This document shows, piece by piece, positions 24,333 through 33,770 of a stretch of DNA of 64,000 nt. The notes below the pieces were generated by a model that was given only the letters and a program-made list of their open reading frames with translations, was not told the DNA's origin and made no database searches. Numbering within the stretch: position 1 is the first letter of the stretch; each line of letters starts with the position of its first letter. Source of the stretch: Gramella sp. Hel_I_59. GTDB taxonomy: Bacteria > Bacteroidota > Bacteroidia > Flavobacteriales > Flavobacteriaceae. The stretch is from contig NZ_VFME01000001.1 in assembly GCF_006714895.1 (NCBI RefSeq), forward strand, positions 930,001-994,000, read 5' to 3'. The position numbers were made by a program, and so were the translations under genes.

Positions 24333-27300
24333 TCATTGTTGTTCTCTGATTTCCACTCGAATTCCGCTGGTGTGTCCAGAAAATTCAGGAGCATACATTG
24401 ATTCTATTGTGCTAATTCCATTCGAGAAGGATCCAGCATTATTGGCTCTTACGGTATATTCAAGTACATAAGTTCCCTTTCTAAGCGTATCAAAGAAGAA
24501 ATGGGTTGCAGCATCTCTGGTGCTCTCATAATAGCTGGTACTATTTTGATACTTATGTTCACTAATCACGTTTGTTGGCTCAAAACCACTGGCACGCATA
24601 TCCTTCAAATGAATGAATTCCATATCTGCTTCAGCTCGTACGACTAATCGAACACTTACCAGATCTCCAACTTTCAGTGGAGTATCGGTATCTATTCTTT
24701 TGAGTTCATTATTTCCAGTATTGAGATATAACTCTTTTTCGATATTAAGCGGACTCTCAGAATGAGTTTTGATCTTATCCAGATTTTCAAAATACTGCCA
24801 GTAGGCGCCACCATAGCCTGCGGTAGTATTATTATTCTCTATTTTAATATTTCCGAAATCTTCTGAAAATTCTCCGGCTTTCCAGGTTGTTTTCACATAG
24901 CCAGATCCAGCTTCAGCAGGTGTATTACTCAATTCTTCCATGTCCAGTTTATCTCCGCCAATCACGAATTGAGTATTCGAGGATACTGGAAGTATATCCA
25001 TTCCCTGCATAAGTAACGCGTAGACCGCTGCAGTTGTAGATTTAGTAGTTTCCCAGTAGTTGGTTCTTTTATTCTGAATTAACCAGATCTTGAGTTCTTC
25101 AATTGATTCCATATCCTTAGAAACTTCAGCAAATGCCTGAATTATTTGAGACTGCACTTCAACAGGAGTATTAAATGATCTCCAGCTTGCCGTATTTTCT
25201 TTCCAGTACATACCGTAAGTTTCAGATTTTACTGCTGTTTGTTTCAGCGATTCTAAGATCTCCAATGCTTCTATGGAGTGCCCGAAACGATCTAAGGTTA
25301 TTGCCAGTTCTGCTTTTTCTGAAAGACTATAATCTGTCCATCGTTGCTTTTGATATTCCAGAGATTTGTTAACGAGGTCTTTTTGTTCAGCCGGGATTGG
25401 AAATTCTTCCTGGTGCATACTTCTGGTATGTGCATAGGCAAGCACAGTGTAGCTCTTATAAAAGTCAGTTGAATTCTCTGACTCTCTTCTTATCTTCTGC
25501 TCCATCAATTCCTTATCCAGATAAGCAATCGCATTGGCAAGAATTCTTCGATCATCCAGCTCAATATTCATGTTCTTCAGTTTTCCGAAGCCCTCGATGA
25601 TATGAGAAGTGATATAATAATTATCTCTACCGCCAGGGAACCATGGAAATGCTCCCGACGAATTTTGCATTCTGCGTAACCTGGTCATCATAGAAGTCAA
25701 TTCTTTGTCCATTCGCCCGGTTTCAAACAATAAACCTATTCGTTGTTGCTGTAGACTTTCAGATTCAGCATCCTGTACCCACGGAGTCTCAGCAAGCAAA
25801 AGGCTCTTGAGTTCTTCATTTTTCTGAAGATTGCTCACCATACTGGAATCTTTTCTCCATGCTTCATAAACTTCAGCAATCTCCGGTTTTGAGTTCACAA
25901 TTTTCTGTCCAACAGAATTAGCGAAGATCTTTGAAAATATCTGTTCAGAACAATCATGTTCGTACTCCATGAGGTATGGCAAACTTTGTAAGGCAAACCA
26001 ACCGGGATTGGAAGTATATTCAAATGTAAATTGATGATTCTTCATGGTTTCAGAGTCATTCGATTTCAGGTTTTCAAATTCAAAGTTTTCAGTTTCTCCT
26101 GCTCTTACAAATAGTGGGATACTTTCGTAAACCAGCATCCTGTTCTTCAAAACGGGAAGTAAATTTTCTTCCCCATCACTAAAATCACCTGCTTTCGCAA
26201 GGATTCTATAGGTCACCGCAGGAATAGTTTCGGGTACAAACAGTTTCCAGCTTACCACCCTGGTCTTTCCTGCCTGGATCTGGAAGGCTTGCAGCGTTTC
26301 AGTATTTCCCATCGGGATATCTGCCGGTTCCATCGTCACGGCATCAAACAACTTCAGTACTGCGTTACCGGTCATTGGTTCACTGGAAAGGTTGGTTACT
26401 TTCACCTTGAAAATGATACTATCACCTTCTCTTAAAAATCGCGGTGCATTTGGTACTACATTTAGATCCTTGCTTGTGGTTACAATTTTCTCGAGTTCAC
26501 CGGTGCTCCAGTTGCTGTTATGAGCCAGTAATCGTAATTTCCAGCTGGTTAGTGCTTCCGGAGTAGTAAAGCTGAACGATAAACTTCCATTTTCATCCAG
26601 TCTAAGATCCGGGAAGAAAAAAGCTGTTTCCTGTAGATTTGTTCTTGCATCAACATTTTCAAGGTCTTCCAGGGATTTGCTGGTGGTAATGATCACAACA
26701 CCATCAGCCGCTCTGCTTCCATAAATTGCTGTAGCTTCAGCACCTTTCAGAATTTCAACGCGCACAATATCTTTTGAATCCAGATCATAGTCTTCAACAG
26801 GCTTACCATCTACGATAAACAATGGACTTCCACTTATGCTTGAACTACCTCTAATCTTAAACTCGGTGTTGGCTCCGGTTCTGGATACCTCTACGCCGGC
26901 AACCTTGCCTTGTAACAAGGCTACAGATTGACTTTCCTGTTCGGTAACTTCCATAACTTCTTCTGCTGCTGCCTCACCGTAACCTGTAACTACGACTTCA
27001 TCCAGGCTGGAAGAATCTGCTTCAAGATCAATAAACACTTCGGTTTCATCACCAAGTTGGTATTCCTGACTTACAAAACCTACAAAACTAAAGGTGAGAA
27101 GTGAGTTTTTAGGAGCATCGATTCCAAATTCACCATCAAAATCAGTTTGGGCAGCAAGGCTCGAACCTTTGACCATTACATTGACTCCTGGAAGTGGTTC
27201 TCCATTTTCATCAACTACTCTTCCTTGCACACGAGCTCCGGAATCTGCTTTATTGCTAACTTTTAAAGTGCTCAGATAATTCCTGTATTGGTAACTGTTG

Positions 27301-30300
27301 GGCTGTCCAAAATCAAAACCAAATTGAGAGAGCTCATCAAAGCGAAGATTAACTCGTCTATAATAATTATACCTGCCAAAAAATCTATTCAGGTTGGTGC
27401 TTCGACCTAAATTATCAAAATATAAGGATGGATAATCAGATCTAAATCCAGTAAACCCGGTATCTGTATTCCACTCATCCTTTTTAAATTGATCAAGCGA
27501 AATATCATACATAGAAGCCAGAACTTCAGCTTCTTTTTTCTCACCAGGAGTTGATACATTGAAACTCCAGGTTTCTTCAAGTCCAGGTCTTATTTTATTT
27601 CTGAAGGTTTCCGTAGAGATTTCAAGATCTTCGAAATCTTTTCTGAAGTTTACAACCTCGCTGAATTCAATTTGCCGGTTGTTCATCACTGAAGAAACAA
27701 CCAGTTTAAATTCAGGATCTTCCAGAGCTTTTAGCGGAATCTTCAATTTTAACTTCCCATCAAGCTTATAGTATTCTCTAAAAATAGAAGTACGACCGTT
27801 CCTGAATGCTGAAACGCGAATTCGTAAATTATTTATAGGAGAGCTGATCTCAACCTGCGCGTTTTCATCTGAAGCTAATGTTTCTTTATTGATAATACTT
27901 ACCAGAAGATCCTGATCGGTAAAGGCTTTATTACTTTTAGGATCCTGAATACTAATAACCTTTAGTAATTCTTCTGTTTTATTTTCATGTCGGAGTTCGA
28001 AACTTAGTAAGTAACTACCTTCTTTCCAATTTCTGGTAGCGATCTCATCCTCAAAATCTCCATCTGAATCAAAACTGGATTCGTATACTTTCTCAAGTTT
28101 TTCCCAGTTTTCTGGTTTAGTCAGCTTTCGATAAGGTTCATTCGGGAATAATCTTTCAAATTCATCTTTAGAAATAAGTTCGAATTCAGGTGCCTCCCAC
28201 CATCTGTTTTGATAGTGCTTTTCAGGACTCTTGAGTCTATAGATCTTATAAGTACCCGTTGCAGGGACCTTTTGATCATTAAGATTCCTTGTTGCCAGAT
28301 CGATTTTAAGCGTATCATTAATATCGATCTTTTCTGCAATTTCAAGCTTTGGAAGAAAATTCTTATTCCCGATTTTAAGCGACTGCTGTGTATCTCTCGT
28401 TTCTCCACTCACATCGGTTACAGAGGCAGATACGGAGTATCGATATATAAGATCATTAAGGTTGGTGTTCTGGTCTGCCTTCGCTTCAAAAGGAATGATA
28501 AATTCACCATTTTCATCAGTTTCAGTAGTATCAGTTTCAATAATTACTGGATCTGAATAATAACTTCTCCACCACGAATAATTCATTCGTTCCCTGGTAA
28601 CAGTGTAAGCAACTTTAAGATTAGGAAGCGAGGCACCAATATAAGCTTCAGCAGAACCCTTAAGTTCAATTTCTTCACCCAACTCGTAAGCCTTATTTAT
28701 AGTATCAAAACTTACTTCAAAAGTTGGTCGTTTATATTCTTCTACACTAAAGTATTTGTAATCATCCTGAAAGTCATCCAACTCATCCCAGAATTTAGAA
28801 TCGGTTTCAATATATTCTTCGGCATAAATAGAGAACTGGCCGGTAAGATTATTGACTGGAAGATCAAAACTACCTGTAAAAGATCCGTACTCATTGGTCT
28901 TGAATCTAAATTCATGAATTTCATTTTCATTCGGGTCATCTACGAATACGTCTATATATTCATTAGGAACTACGCTGGTAGAATCATTTCTATGCTGAAG
29001 AAAAACGCCTTTAAAATGCACTTTCTGACCCGGACGGTAGATCGCACGATCCAGGAAGAAAAGTACCTTCGCCTGTGAATCTTCATCTTCATTATTACTA
29101 TAGTTATAACGATTACCACCGCGATTGTAAGATGAAGAGTAGAAATCATCTCCCTTTGTAAATTCGGTATGTTCTTCCCAATATCGATTACCCGAATAGT
29201 TCTCCAATGCTATCTCCCCATTACGATCAGAGGTCCTGGAAAGAATGGTGGTATTACCCTTTTTTACTCTTAGAATAACATCGTTTAGATTTTCTCCTGA
29301 CTTTCGATCAACTACATGAAACAGGTTCTTTTTCTCAAAATCTGTTCTGGAGACGGCGATGTTGGTTACCAGGTAAGTCCCGGAAGTATGATTGCCTTCT
29401 GAATCGTATAAATGAACAAGATACCTTCCGAAGTCATTCCCCGGAATTACAATTTCCGTTGAATGTTCATTATAATCTGTTTCTCCTGGTAAAACGATCT
29501 GTACGCTATCTGAAATTTTTGCAGCTTCTTTTTTTATAAAATCTGCTCTATCTCTATAATTTACTTTGTCCAGGAAATTCATGCTAACCTTACCTATTTT
29601 CATATAGATAGTATCTACATTTTTATAAGTAAGCTTAGCTCGACCCGTTTCATTCCGGGTCAGGATATTTTGTAATTGTGCCTCAAGACTTAGTGCGGTA
29701 AGTCTTTTCAATAGATTCTGAGCATTCTGCCGGGTAAGCGTATTGCTATAGTTAGACTCAATAAGTTTTAAAAGATTAACAGCTTTAGCATTATATTCGG
29801 GATACTTCAGTAGTCCTTCTTCATCTCTATCTGAAGCTTTCTCAGCATATGCATTGGCCAGTTCAAACATAAGCTGAGCCTTAATTTTCCGGTCTTTAGA
29901 ATTTTCTTCCAGCTTCTCAATTGCACTGATGTATTCCTGAAAGTCATCATGAAATTCAGCATAAACAAACTCAATACGTTGTAGCTTCCAGTAATTCAGC
30001 GATACATCACCTTTATCTTTTGAATGGATTCTTTCCAGTTCCTGATATTGTCGTAGAGCAAGCAGCTTTGAATTCTCAACCTCAGCAATTTCAGCATTTA
30101 CAAATCGCGAGTCTGTAGCAAAAAGAACCTCTTTGCTAACGTTTGTTTTCGCAGCTTCAAACTCTGAATTGAAAAAGCTTCCATCTTTAAGAAACTCCAG
30201 ATAACGTCCAGCAAGAAGATCATAGATAGACGGTCTGAAATCTCTGGTTATAGTCTTTGCATTTAAAAGCACATCAATTTCAGAATTGGAGAAATTAACA

Positions 30301-30785
30301 AGTTTGCCAGGATTGGCAACAGAATTTTTATGAGCTGTATGAATACTGTCTTTTATAGTTTCCAGAGACCAGGTAGTCAAATCTTTTTGATCTGGATCAT
30401 CGATCTGTTTCTGTGCGCGGCGGCTCCACCGGTTCTGTCTGTAATAATCACTTAGTAATTCAGCTTTATAACTTTGAAGCACCTGATCAAATGGAAAAGG
30501 AATCTGAGCGATAGAATTGTTGATATCCTGAAGTATGTGGCTCTCAGCGTTCTCGTGATTGATCTGATATAGACGGTAATGGTAGATCTTAGACTTAATA
30601 AGCTCATCATAGCTTTTATCACTTTTTGCGCGCTGCATTAAATTATTGGTACGCTCTAATGCAGTCTCAACTTTTCCCACCTTCTCAAGTGAATTGATCT
30701 GTAACCAACTTTCTTTATAACTAGGGTTTTGAGCGAATAGTAAACTTTGGGATATGATGAAGATCCCTAAAAGCAATTTTTTCAT
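24333..30785 (-). CDS. Alpha-2-macroglobulin family protein with inserted carboxypeptidase-regulatory and TonB-plug domains
   Basis: The 2150-residue protein has a signal peptide (MKKLLLGIFIISQSLLFAQ) and a helical N-terminal part. Macroglobulin MG domains include YRPGQKVHFKGVFLQ near 582. A CarboxypepD-reg domain lies at about 1183-1260 (VQGRVVDENGEPLPGVNV), and a SusC-type plug at about 1280-1375 (IRGSSSISGSPLFIVDG, AIYGSRAADGVVIITT). The A2M core then resumes with RTNLQETAFFFPDLR. The thioester motif CSEQ is near residue 1611, so covalent trapping of proteases is chemically possible. No lipobox is seen. Bacterial relatives are periplasmic protease inhibitors, sometimes paired with PBP1C, which is absent here. 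Confidence 0.9.
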   Translation of the reverse strand: MKKLLLGIFIISQSLLFAQNPSYKESWLQINSLEKVGKVETALERTNNLMQRAKSDKSYDELIKSKIYHYRLYQINHENAESHILQDINNSIAQIPFPFDQVLQSYKAELLSDYYRQNRWSRRAQKQIDDPDQKDLTTWSLETIKDSIHTAHKNSVANPGKLVNFSNSEIDVLLNAKTITRDFRPSIYDLLAGRYLEFLKDGSFFNSEFEAAKTNVSKEVLFATDSRFVNAEIAEVENSKLLALRQYQELERIHSKDKGDVSLNYWKLQRIEFVYAEFHDDFQEYISAIEKLEENSKDRKIKAQLMFELANAYAEKASDRDEEGLLKYPEYNAKAVNLLKLIESNYSNTLTRQNAQNLLKRLTALSLEAQLQNILTRNETGRAKLTYKNVDTIYMKIGKVSMNFLDKVNYRDRADFIKKEAAKISDSVQIVLPGETDYNEHSTEIVIPGNDFGRYLVHLYDSEGNHTSGTYLVTNIAVSRTDFEKKNLFHVVDRKSGENLNDVILRVKKGNTTILSRTSDRNGEIALENYSGNRYWEEHTEFTKGDDFYSSSYNRGGNRYNYSNNEDEDSQAKVLFFLDRAIYRPGQKVHFKGVFLQHRNDSTSVVPNEYIDVFVDDPNENEIHEFRFKTNEYGSFTGSFDLPVNNLTGQFSIYAEEYIETDSKFWDELDDFQDDYKYFSVEEYKRPTFEVSFDTINKAYELGEEIELKGSAEAYIGASLPNLKVAYTVTRERMNYSWWRSYYSDPVIIETDTTETDENGEFIIPFEAKADQNTNLNDLIYRYSVSASVTDVSGETRDTQQSLKIGNKNFLPKLEIAEKIDINDTLKIDLATRNLNDQKVPATGTYKIYRLKSPEKHYQNRWWEAPEFELISKDEFERLFPNEPYRKLTKPENWEKLEKVYESSFDSDGDFEDEIATRNWKEGSYLLSFELRHENKTEELLKVISIQDPKSNKAFTDQDLLVSIINKETLASDENAQVEISSPINNLRIRVSAFRNGRTSIFREYYKLDGKLKLKIPLKALEDPEFKLVVSSVMNNRQIEFSEVVNFRKDFEDLEISTETFRNKIRPGLEETWSFNVSTPGEKKEAEVLASMYDISLDQFKKDEWNTDTGFTGFRSDYPSLYFDNLGRSTNLNRFFGRYNYYRRVNLRFDELSQFGFDFGQPNSYQYRNYLSTLKVSNKADSGARVQGRVVDENGEPLPGVNVMVKGSSLAAQTDFDGEFGIDAPKNSLLTFSFVGFVSQEYQLGDETEVFIDLEADSSSLDEVVVTGYGEAAAEEVMEVTEQESQSVALLQGKVAGVEVSRTGANTEFKIRGSSSISGSPLFIVDGKPVEDYDLDSKDIVRVEILKGAEATAIYGSRAADGVVIITTSKSLEDLENVDARTNLQETAFFFPDLRLDENGSLSFSFTTPEALTSWKLRLLAHNSNWSTGELEKIVTTSKDLNVVPNAPRFLREGDSIIFKVKVTNLSSEPMTGNAVLKLFDAVTMEPADIPMGNTETLQAFQIQAGKTRVVSWKLFVPETIPAVTYRILAKAGDFSDGEENLLPVLKNRMLVYESIPLFVRAGETENFEFENLKSNDSETMKNHQFTFEYTSNPGWFALQSLPYLMEYEHDCSEQIFSKIFANSVGQKIVNSKPEIAEVYEAWRKDSSMVSNLQKNEELKSLLLAETPWVQDAESESLQQQRIGLLFETGRMDKELTSMMTRLRRMQNSSGAFPWFPGGRDNYYITSHIIEGFGKLKNMNIELDDRRILANAIAYLDKELMEQKIRRESENSTDFYKSYTVLAYAHTRSMHQEEFPIPAEQKDLVNKSLEYQKQRWTDYSLSEKAELAITLDRFGHSIEALEILESLKQTAVKSETYGMYWKENTASWRSFNTPVEVQSQIIQAFAEVSKDMESIEELKIWLIQNKRTNYWETTKSTTAAVYALLMQGMDILPVSSNTQFVIGGDKLDMEELSNTPAEAGSGYVKTTWKAGEFSEDFGNIKIENNNTTAGYGGAYWQYFENLDKIKTHSESPLNIEKELYLNTGNNELKRIDTDTPLKVGDLVSVRLVVRAEADMEFIHLKDMRASGFEPTNVISEHKYQNSTSYYESTRDAATHFFFDTLRKGTYVLEYTVRANNAGSFSNGISTIESMYAPEFSGHTSGIRVEIREQQ

Positions 30786-30886
30786 AGGTAGCGGGTTAGG
30801 TTGTATAGCAATTAAAAGGTACTAAAAGATTTAGCACAGCAATAGTTATGCCTGTAATTTTACAACTTTATCTGAACCTTGAAAAT

Positions 30887-31651
30887 TTAATTATTGAGAG
30901 ACGTACGCAGTTTATGAAATTCTTCCTCTAAAAAACTCATTTGCTGTTTAATGTCGGTATTCCTGCTATCTGGAATACGATGATAAAAGGCATATTTGAT
31001 CTCCCATAGCTCTTTTACATCGGCGTAAGGAATCTCAATATCTTCAATACCTTTATGATCTGCTTTTAAAATGAATTTTTTAGCCGACTGGTATATCCTT
31101 CTCAGGAATACTTTTTCCTCGGAAACTACCAGGAACAAACATGCGCTCGCGAGATTAGGGTATTCCTTCTTCTGAACTTTCACACCTATCACTACATCTT
31201 TCGGATAAAAGCCATCAGAATCTGTGCTCATTTCGAGGTCATGAATTACGAAAGCTCGTAGATCTGCCTCATTATAGATAGGTAGATGAATTTCCGGTAG
31301 ATCTGCTATAAAATTATCTTTAGCGTGATGCTGTATATAATCCTGTTGTCCTTCCCGGGTGATACAGGGCACTTTTTTGCAAATATCTGGTTTAGCTTTA
31401 AGGTCATCATGCTCAGGTTTGCCTCTAAACTTCAGCAGTTCATTTACTGTAAGTTCGTTAGTAAGCAGATCATCTATAGGAATGCTAAAATAATTAGCAA
31501 TCTTAATGATGGTTTCAATCTTAGGTTCGCTTCGCCCTTCTTCGTAAGCGCCCAGTGTACCACGTTTGAGGTCGAATAGCTCAGCAAATGCCTGCTGACT
31601 CAAACTACGAACCGATCTTATTTTCCTGATATTTTTTCCGAATAATGACAT
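30887..31651 (-). CDS. XRE-family transcriptional regulator
   Basis: The 254-residue protein has an N-terminal helix-turn-helix (LSQQAFAELFDLKRGTLGAYEEGRSEPKIETIIKIA, residues 18-53). Its C-terminal half resembles the LexA/CI-like fold only loosely (VIHDLEMSTDSDGFYPKDVVIG), and no Ser-Lys protease pair could be assigned. The end is a coiled coil. Three copies of the octamer TTGCTAAT lie immediately upstream of its start, which suggests autoregulation. It is divergent from the PspA/flotillin/AAA cluster, so it may control that cluster too. This is an inference from position. Confidence 0.88.
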   Translation of the reverse strand: MSLFGKNIRKIRSVRSLSQQAFAELFDLKRGTLGAYEEGRSEPKIETIIKIANYFSIPIDDLLTNELTVNELLKFRGKPEHDDLKAKPDICKKVPCITREGQQDYIQHHAKDNFIADLPEIHLPIYNEADLRAFVIHDLEMSTDSDGFYPKDVVIGVKVQKKEYPNLASACLFLVVSEEKVFLRRIYQSAKKFILKADHKGIEDIEIPYADVKELWEIKYAFYHRIPDSRNTDIKQQMSFLEEEFHKLRTSLNN

Positions 31652-31652
31652 T

Positions 31653-31735
31653 TATTGCTAATAATATTTGCAGAATTGATTATTTATTGTAAATTAGTCT
31701 AACAATATTAGCAAATACATTTCAGTATTGCTAAT
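31653..31735. promoter_or_regulatory. Operator repeats TATTGCTAAT for the XRE regulator
   Basis: TATTGCTAAT occurs at 31653-31662 and again at 31726-31735. The inverse ATTAGCAA lies at 31707-31714. The last two form a perfect 8-bp inverted repeat with a 13-nt spacer. The first copy touches the XRE start codon. Confidence 0.6.
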
Positions 31736-31917
31736 TTTTTTAGTCTGAAATGTTCGAACACTCAGAGATCTGTTATTAACCAACTAAAGAATTAGAATTA
31801 TGATCTCATTTATTATCGATATAGCCACCGAGCTTATCACGTTTCTTTAACAAAGTCTTAATACTTTTTTGTATTATTAGGCTCTCAAAATAGTAGTACT
31901 AACCGTAATAACCACCT

Positions 31918-32313
31918 ATGAAAAATCACTTTAATATTACGAGAGATTTTTTGCTGGAATTGAATTTTAATATCACCCGGGAGAATCCGGAAGATGGACT
32001 TTTAGTGATTCAAAAAGAAAATTCTGGAATTAGAAATCTCATCGTAGGCGTTGCTCCGCCAATCTTAATTATGGAGCAGTACATTTTTAAGATCAATAAC
32101 CAGTCTGAAAAGATCTTTAAAAGTTTGTTACAGAAGAATCGCGATATCGTTCACGGTGCTTTTGTACTGGACGAGTCTGGTGAAAAAGTCATTTACCGCG
32201 ATACCCTCCAGATTGAGAACATGGATCTGAACGAATTGGAAGGGAGCTTAAACTCACTCAGCTTATTAATGAGTGAATATTCAGATCATATCATAGAATT
32301 CTCAAAATATTAA
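31918..32313 (+). CDS. YjfI (DUF2170)/YbjN-like chaperone-fold protein
   Basis: The 131-residue cytoplasmic protein has a pattern seen in the type III chaperone/YbjN fold: an N-terminal helix, strand DGLLVIQKENS, IKLIVGVAPP-like strand (RNLIVGVAPPILIMEQY), FKSLLQKNRDIVHGAFVLDESGEKVIYRDTLQ and a long C-terminal helix. In gammaproteobacteria a DUF2170 protein (YjfI) lies next to a PspA paralogue, which is the reason for the name suggested here. It is the first gene of the cluster, 11 bp before pspA. The assignment to YjfI rather than YbjN is not certain. Confidence 0.6.
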   Translation: MKNHFNITRDFLLELNFNITRENPEDGLLVIQKENSGIRNLIVGVAPPILIMEQYIFKINNQSEKIFKSLLQKNRDIVHGAFVLDESGEKVIYRDTLQIENMDLNELEGSLNSLSLLMSEYSDHIIEFSKY

Positions 32314-32324
32314 AATTCAGCATT

Positions 32325-33041
32325 ATGAACATCTTTAAGAGATTATTTAAAATAGGAGAGGCAGAAACAAATTCTGCCCTGGACAAAATGGAGGATCCAA
32401 TCAAAATGACCGAACAGGGCATTAGAGATATGAAACTTGACCTGGACAAAAGTCTGGAAGCACTGGCACAGGTGAAAGCACTTGCCATTAGAGCTAAGAA
32501 CGATCAGGAAGAATTTCAGAATAAAGTGGACGATTATCAGAATAAAGCGATCATCATCCTGAAGAAAGCACATTCTAAAGACATGGAACAGGTAGAAGCA
32601 GATCGCCTGGCGCAGGAAGCTCTCGTGCAAAAAGAAGCAGCAGAGCATCAGGTTCTAAGAGCTAAGGAAGAGTCGGTTAAATTCGATAATAATGTTGCTC
32701 AATTGCAAAAGAATATCCAGACCATTAAAGCAAATATCGGGAACTGGGAAAACGAACTCAAGACGCTAAAAGCAAGAGTTAAAGTATCGAATGCCACCAA
32801 AAACCTGAATAAGCAAATGGCTGAACTTGATAGCACTGGTACGGTATCTATGCTGGAAAGAATGAAAGAAAAAGTAGCCCAGGAAGAAGCACTGGCCGAG
32901 GCTTACGGAGATATTGCCAATGCTTCTAAATCTATCGATGAGGAAATCGATAAGGCGGCAGATACCTCGAAAGCCAAAGCAAGTGATGAACTGGCGAAGC
33001 TTAAAGAACAACTTGGAATGAAAGATTCTAAAAACGAATAA
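32325..33041 (+). CDS. pspA: PspA/IM30 (ESCRT-III-like) membrane-remodelling protein
   Basis: The 238-residue protein is almost wholly helical. It begins MNIFKRLFKIGEAETNSALDKMEDPIKMTEQGIRDM, the PspA/Vipp1 amphipathic N-terminus and first hairpin. Long coiled coils run to about residue 215. PspA proteins polymerise on membranes, repair leaks and buffer proton-motive-force loss. It is followed after only 2 nt by the YqiJ-like membrane protein gene. No pspF, pspB or pspC is present, so this is a non-proteobacterial type of Psp locus. Confidence 0.93.
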   Translation: MNIFKRLFKIGEAETNSALDKMEDPIKMTEQGIRDMKLDLDKSLEALAQVKALAIRAKNDQEEFQNKVDDYQNKAIIILKKAHSKDMEQVEADRLAQEALVQKEAAEHQVLRAKEESVKFDNNVAQLQKNIQTIKANIGNWENELKTLKARVKVSNATKNLNKQMAELDSTGTVSMLERMKEKVAQEEALAEAYGDIANASKSIDEEIDKAADTSKAKASDELAKLKEQLGMKDSKNE

Positions 33042-33043
33042 AC

Positions 33044-33754
33044 TTGGATAACCTAATCAACATACTTTTTTCAGAGGTAAACGTGATCCTGAGCGTGTTA
33101 CTCATGATTCTAATCCTCTACTGGATCATCACTATGATAGGTGGTCTGGATTTCGATCCGGACTTCGATATCGACGTGGATATGGATGCAGATGTGGATC
33201 TGGATTCCGGGATCGAAGGTGGAAATATGGATTTTGAAGATATTTCCAATACCGAGATCAACCAGGAAGACGTGGTTGGGAAGAGACGAAAACCTTTAAA
33301 GTGGTGGCAGATATTCCTGATCTATTTCAATTTCGTGGGACTGCCATTTATGTTCACTTTTACCTTCTGGATCTTTGTCTGGTGGTTTATAACCACACTG
33401 GTTACGGCGATCACTGCAAGCTATGATAACTTTATAGGTTTTGGGATCATGCTGCTGGCTTTATTTCCGGCACTGTTCGTCACCAAGATTCTGACTACAC
33501 CTTTTAAAGGTTTCTTTAAAAACCTGAATAAGGATGGTGACGCACCCATCGATTATCTTGGTAGAAAGGCAACTTTGATGTCGACCATTTCAAAAGACAG
33601 GATGGGAAATGCTGAGGTGAGCGTAAATGGTGATAGCTTATCTATTTATGTAAAATCACTTACCGGCGATGCGCTCCCTTATGGAAGTAGTGTCCTTATT
33701 ATCAAGCGGTCTCCAGATCGCAATTATTACCTCGTACAATCATATAACGAATAA
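33044..33754 (+). CDS. YqiJ-like inner-membrane protein with C-terminal OB-fold domain
   Basis: The start is TTG at 33044, 2 nt after the pspA stop. The 236 residues show a first membrane helix (VILSVLLMILILYWIITMIGG), and then an extremely acidic, Asp-rich stretch near 35-60 (DFDPDFDIDVDMDADVDLD). Membrane helices follow near 95-150, and an OB-fold-like end starts at LGRKATLMSTISKDRMGNAEV. YqiJ/NfeD-type proteins pair with flotillins, and a flotillin gene follows directly. The Asp-rich loop could bind Ca2+ or other cations, but it has no exact EF-hand. Confidence 0.8.
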   Translation: MDNLINILFSEVNVILSVLLMILILYWIITMIGGLDFDPDFDIDVDMDADVDLDSGIEGGNMDFEDISNTEINQEDVVGKRRKPLKWWQIFLIYFNFVGLPFMFTFTFWIFVWWFITTLVTAITASYDNFIGFGIMLLALFPALFVTKILTTPFKGFFKNLNKDGDAPIDYLGRKATLMSTISKDRMGNAEVSVNGDSLSIYVKSLTGDALPYGSSVLIIKRSPDRNYYLVQSYNE

Positions 33755-33770
33755 AACTAATCTAACTACA

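Noticed and set aside
30887..31740. Prophage remnant suggested by the CI-like XRE gene
   Set aside because: No integrase, structural phage genes or att repeats flank it. The neighbours are housekeeping-type.
31801..31851. 16-residue hydrophobic frame (MISFIIDIATELITFL) before the PspA cluster
   Set aside because: It looks like a type I toxin or a leader peptide, but there is no antisense RNA promoter, hairpin or repeat to support it.
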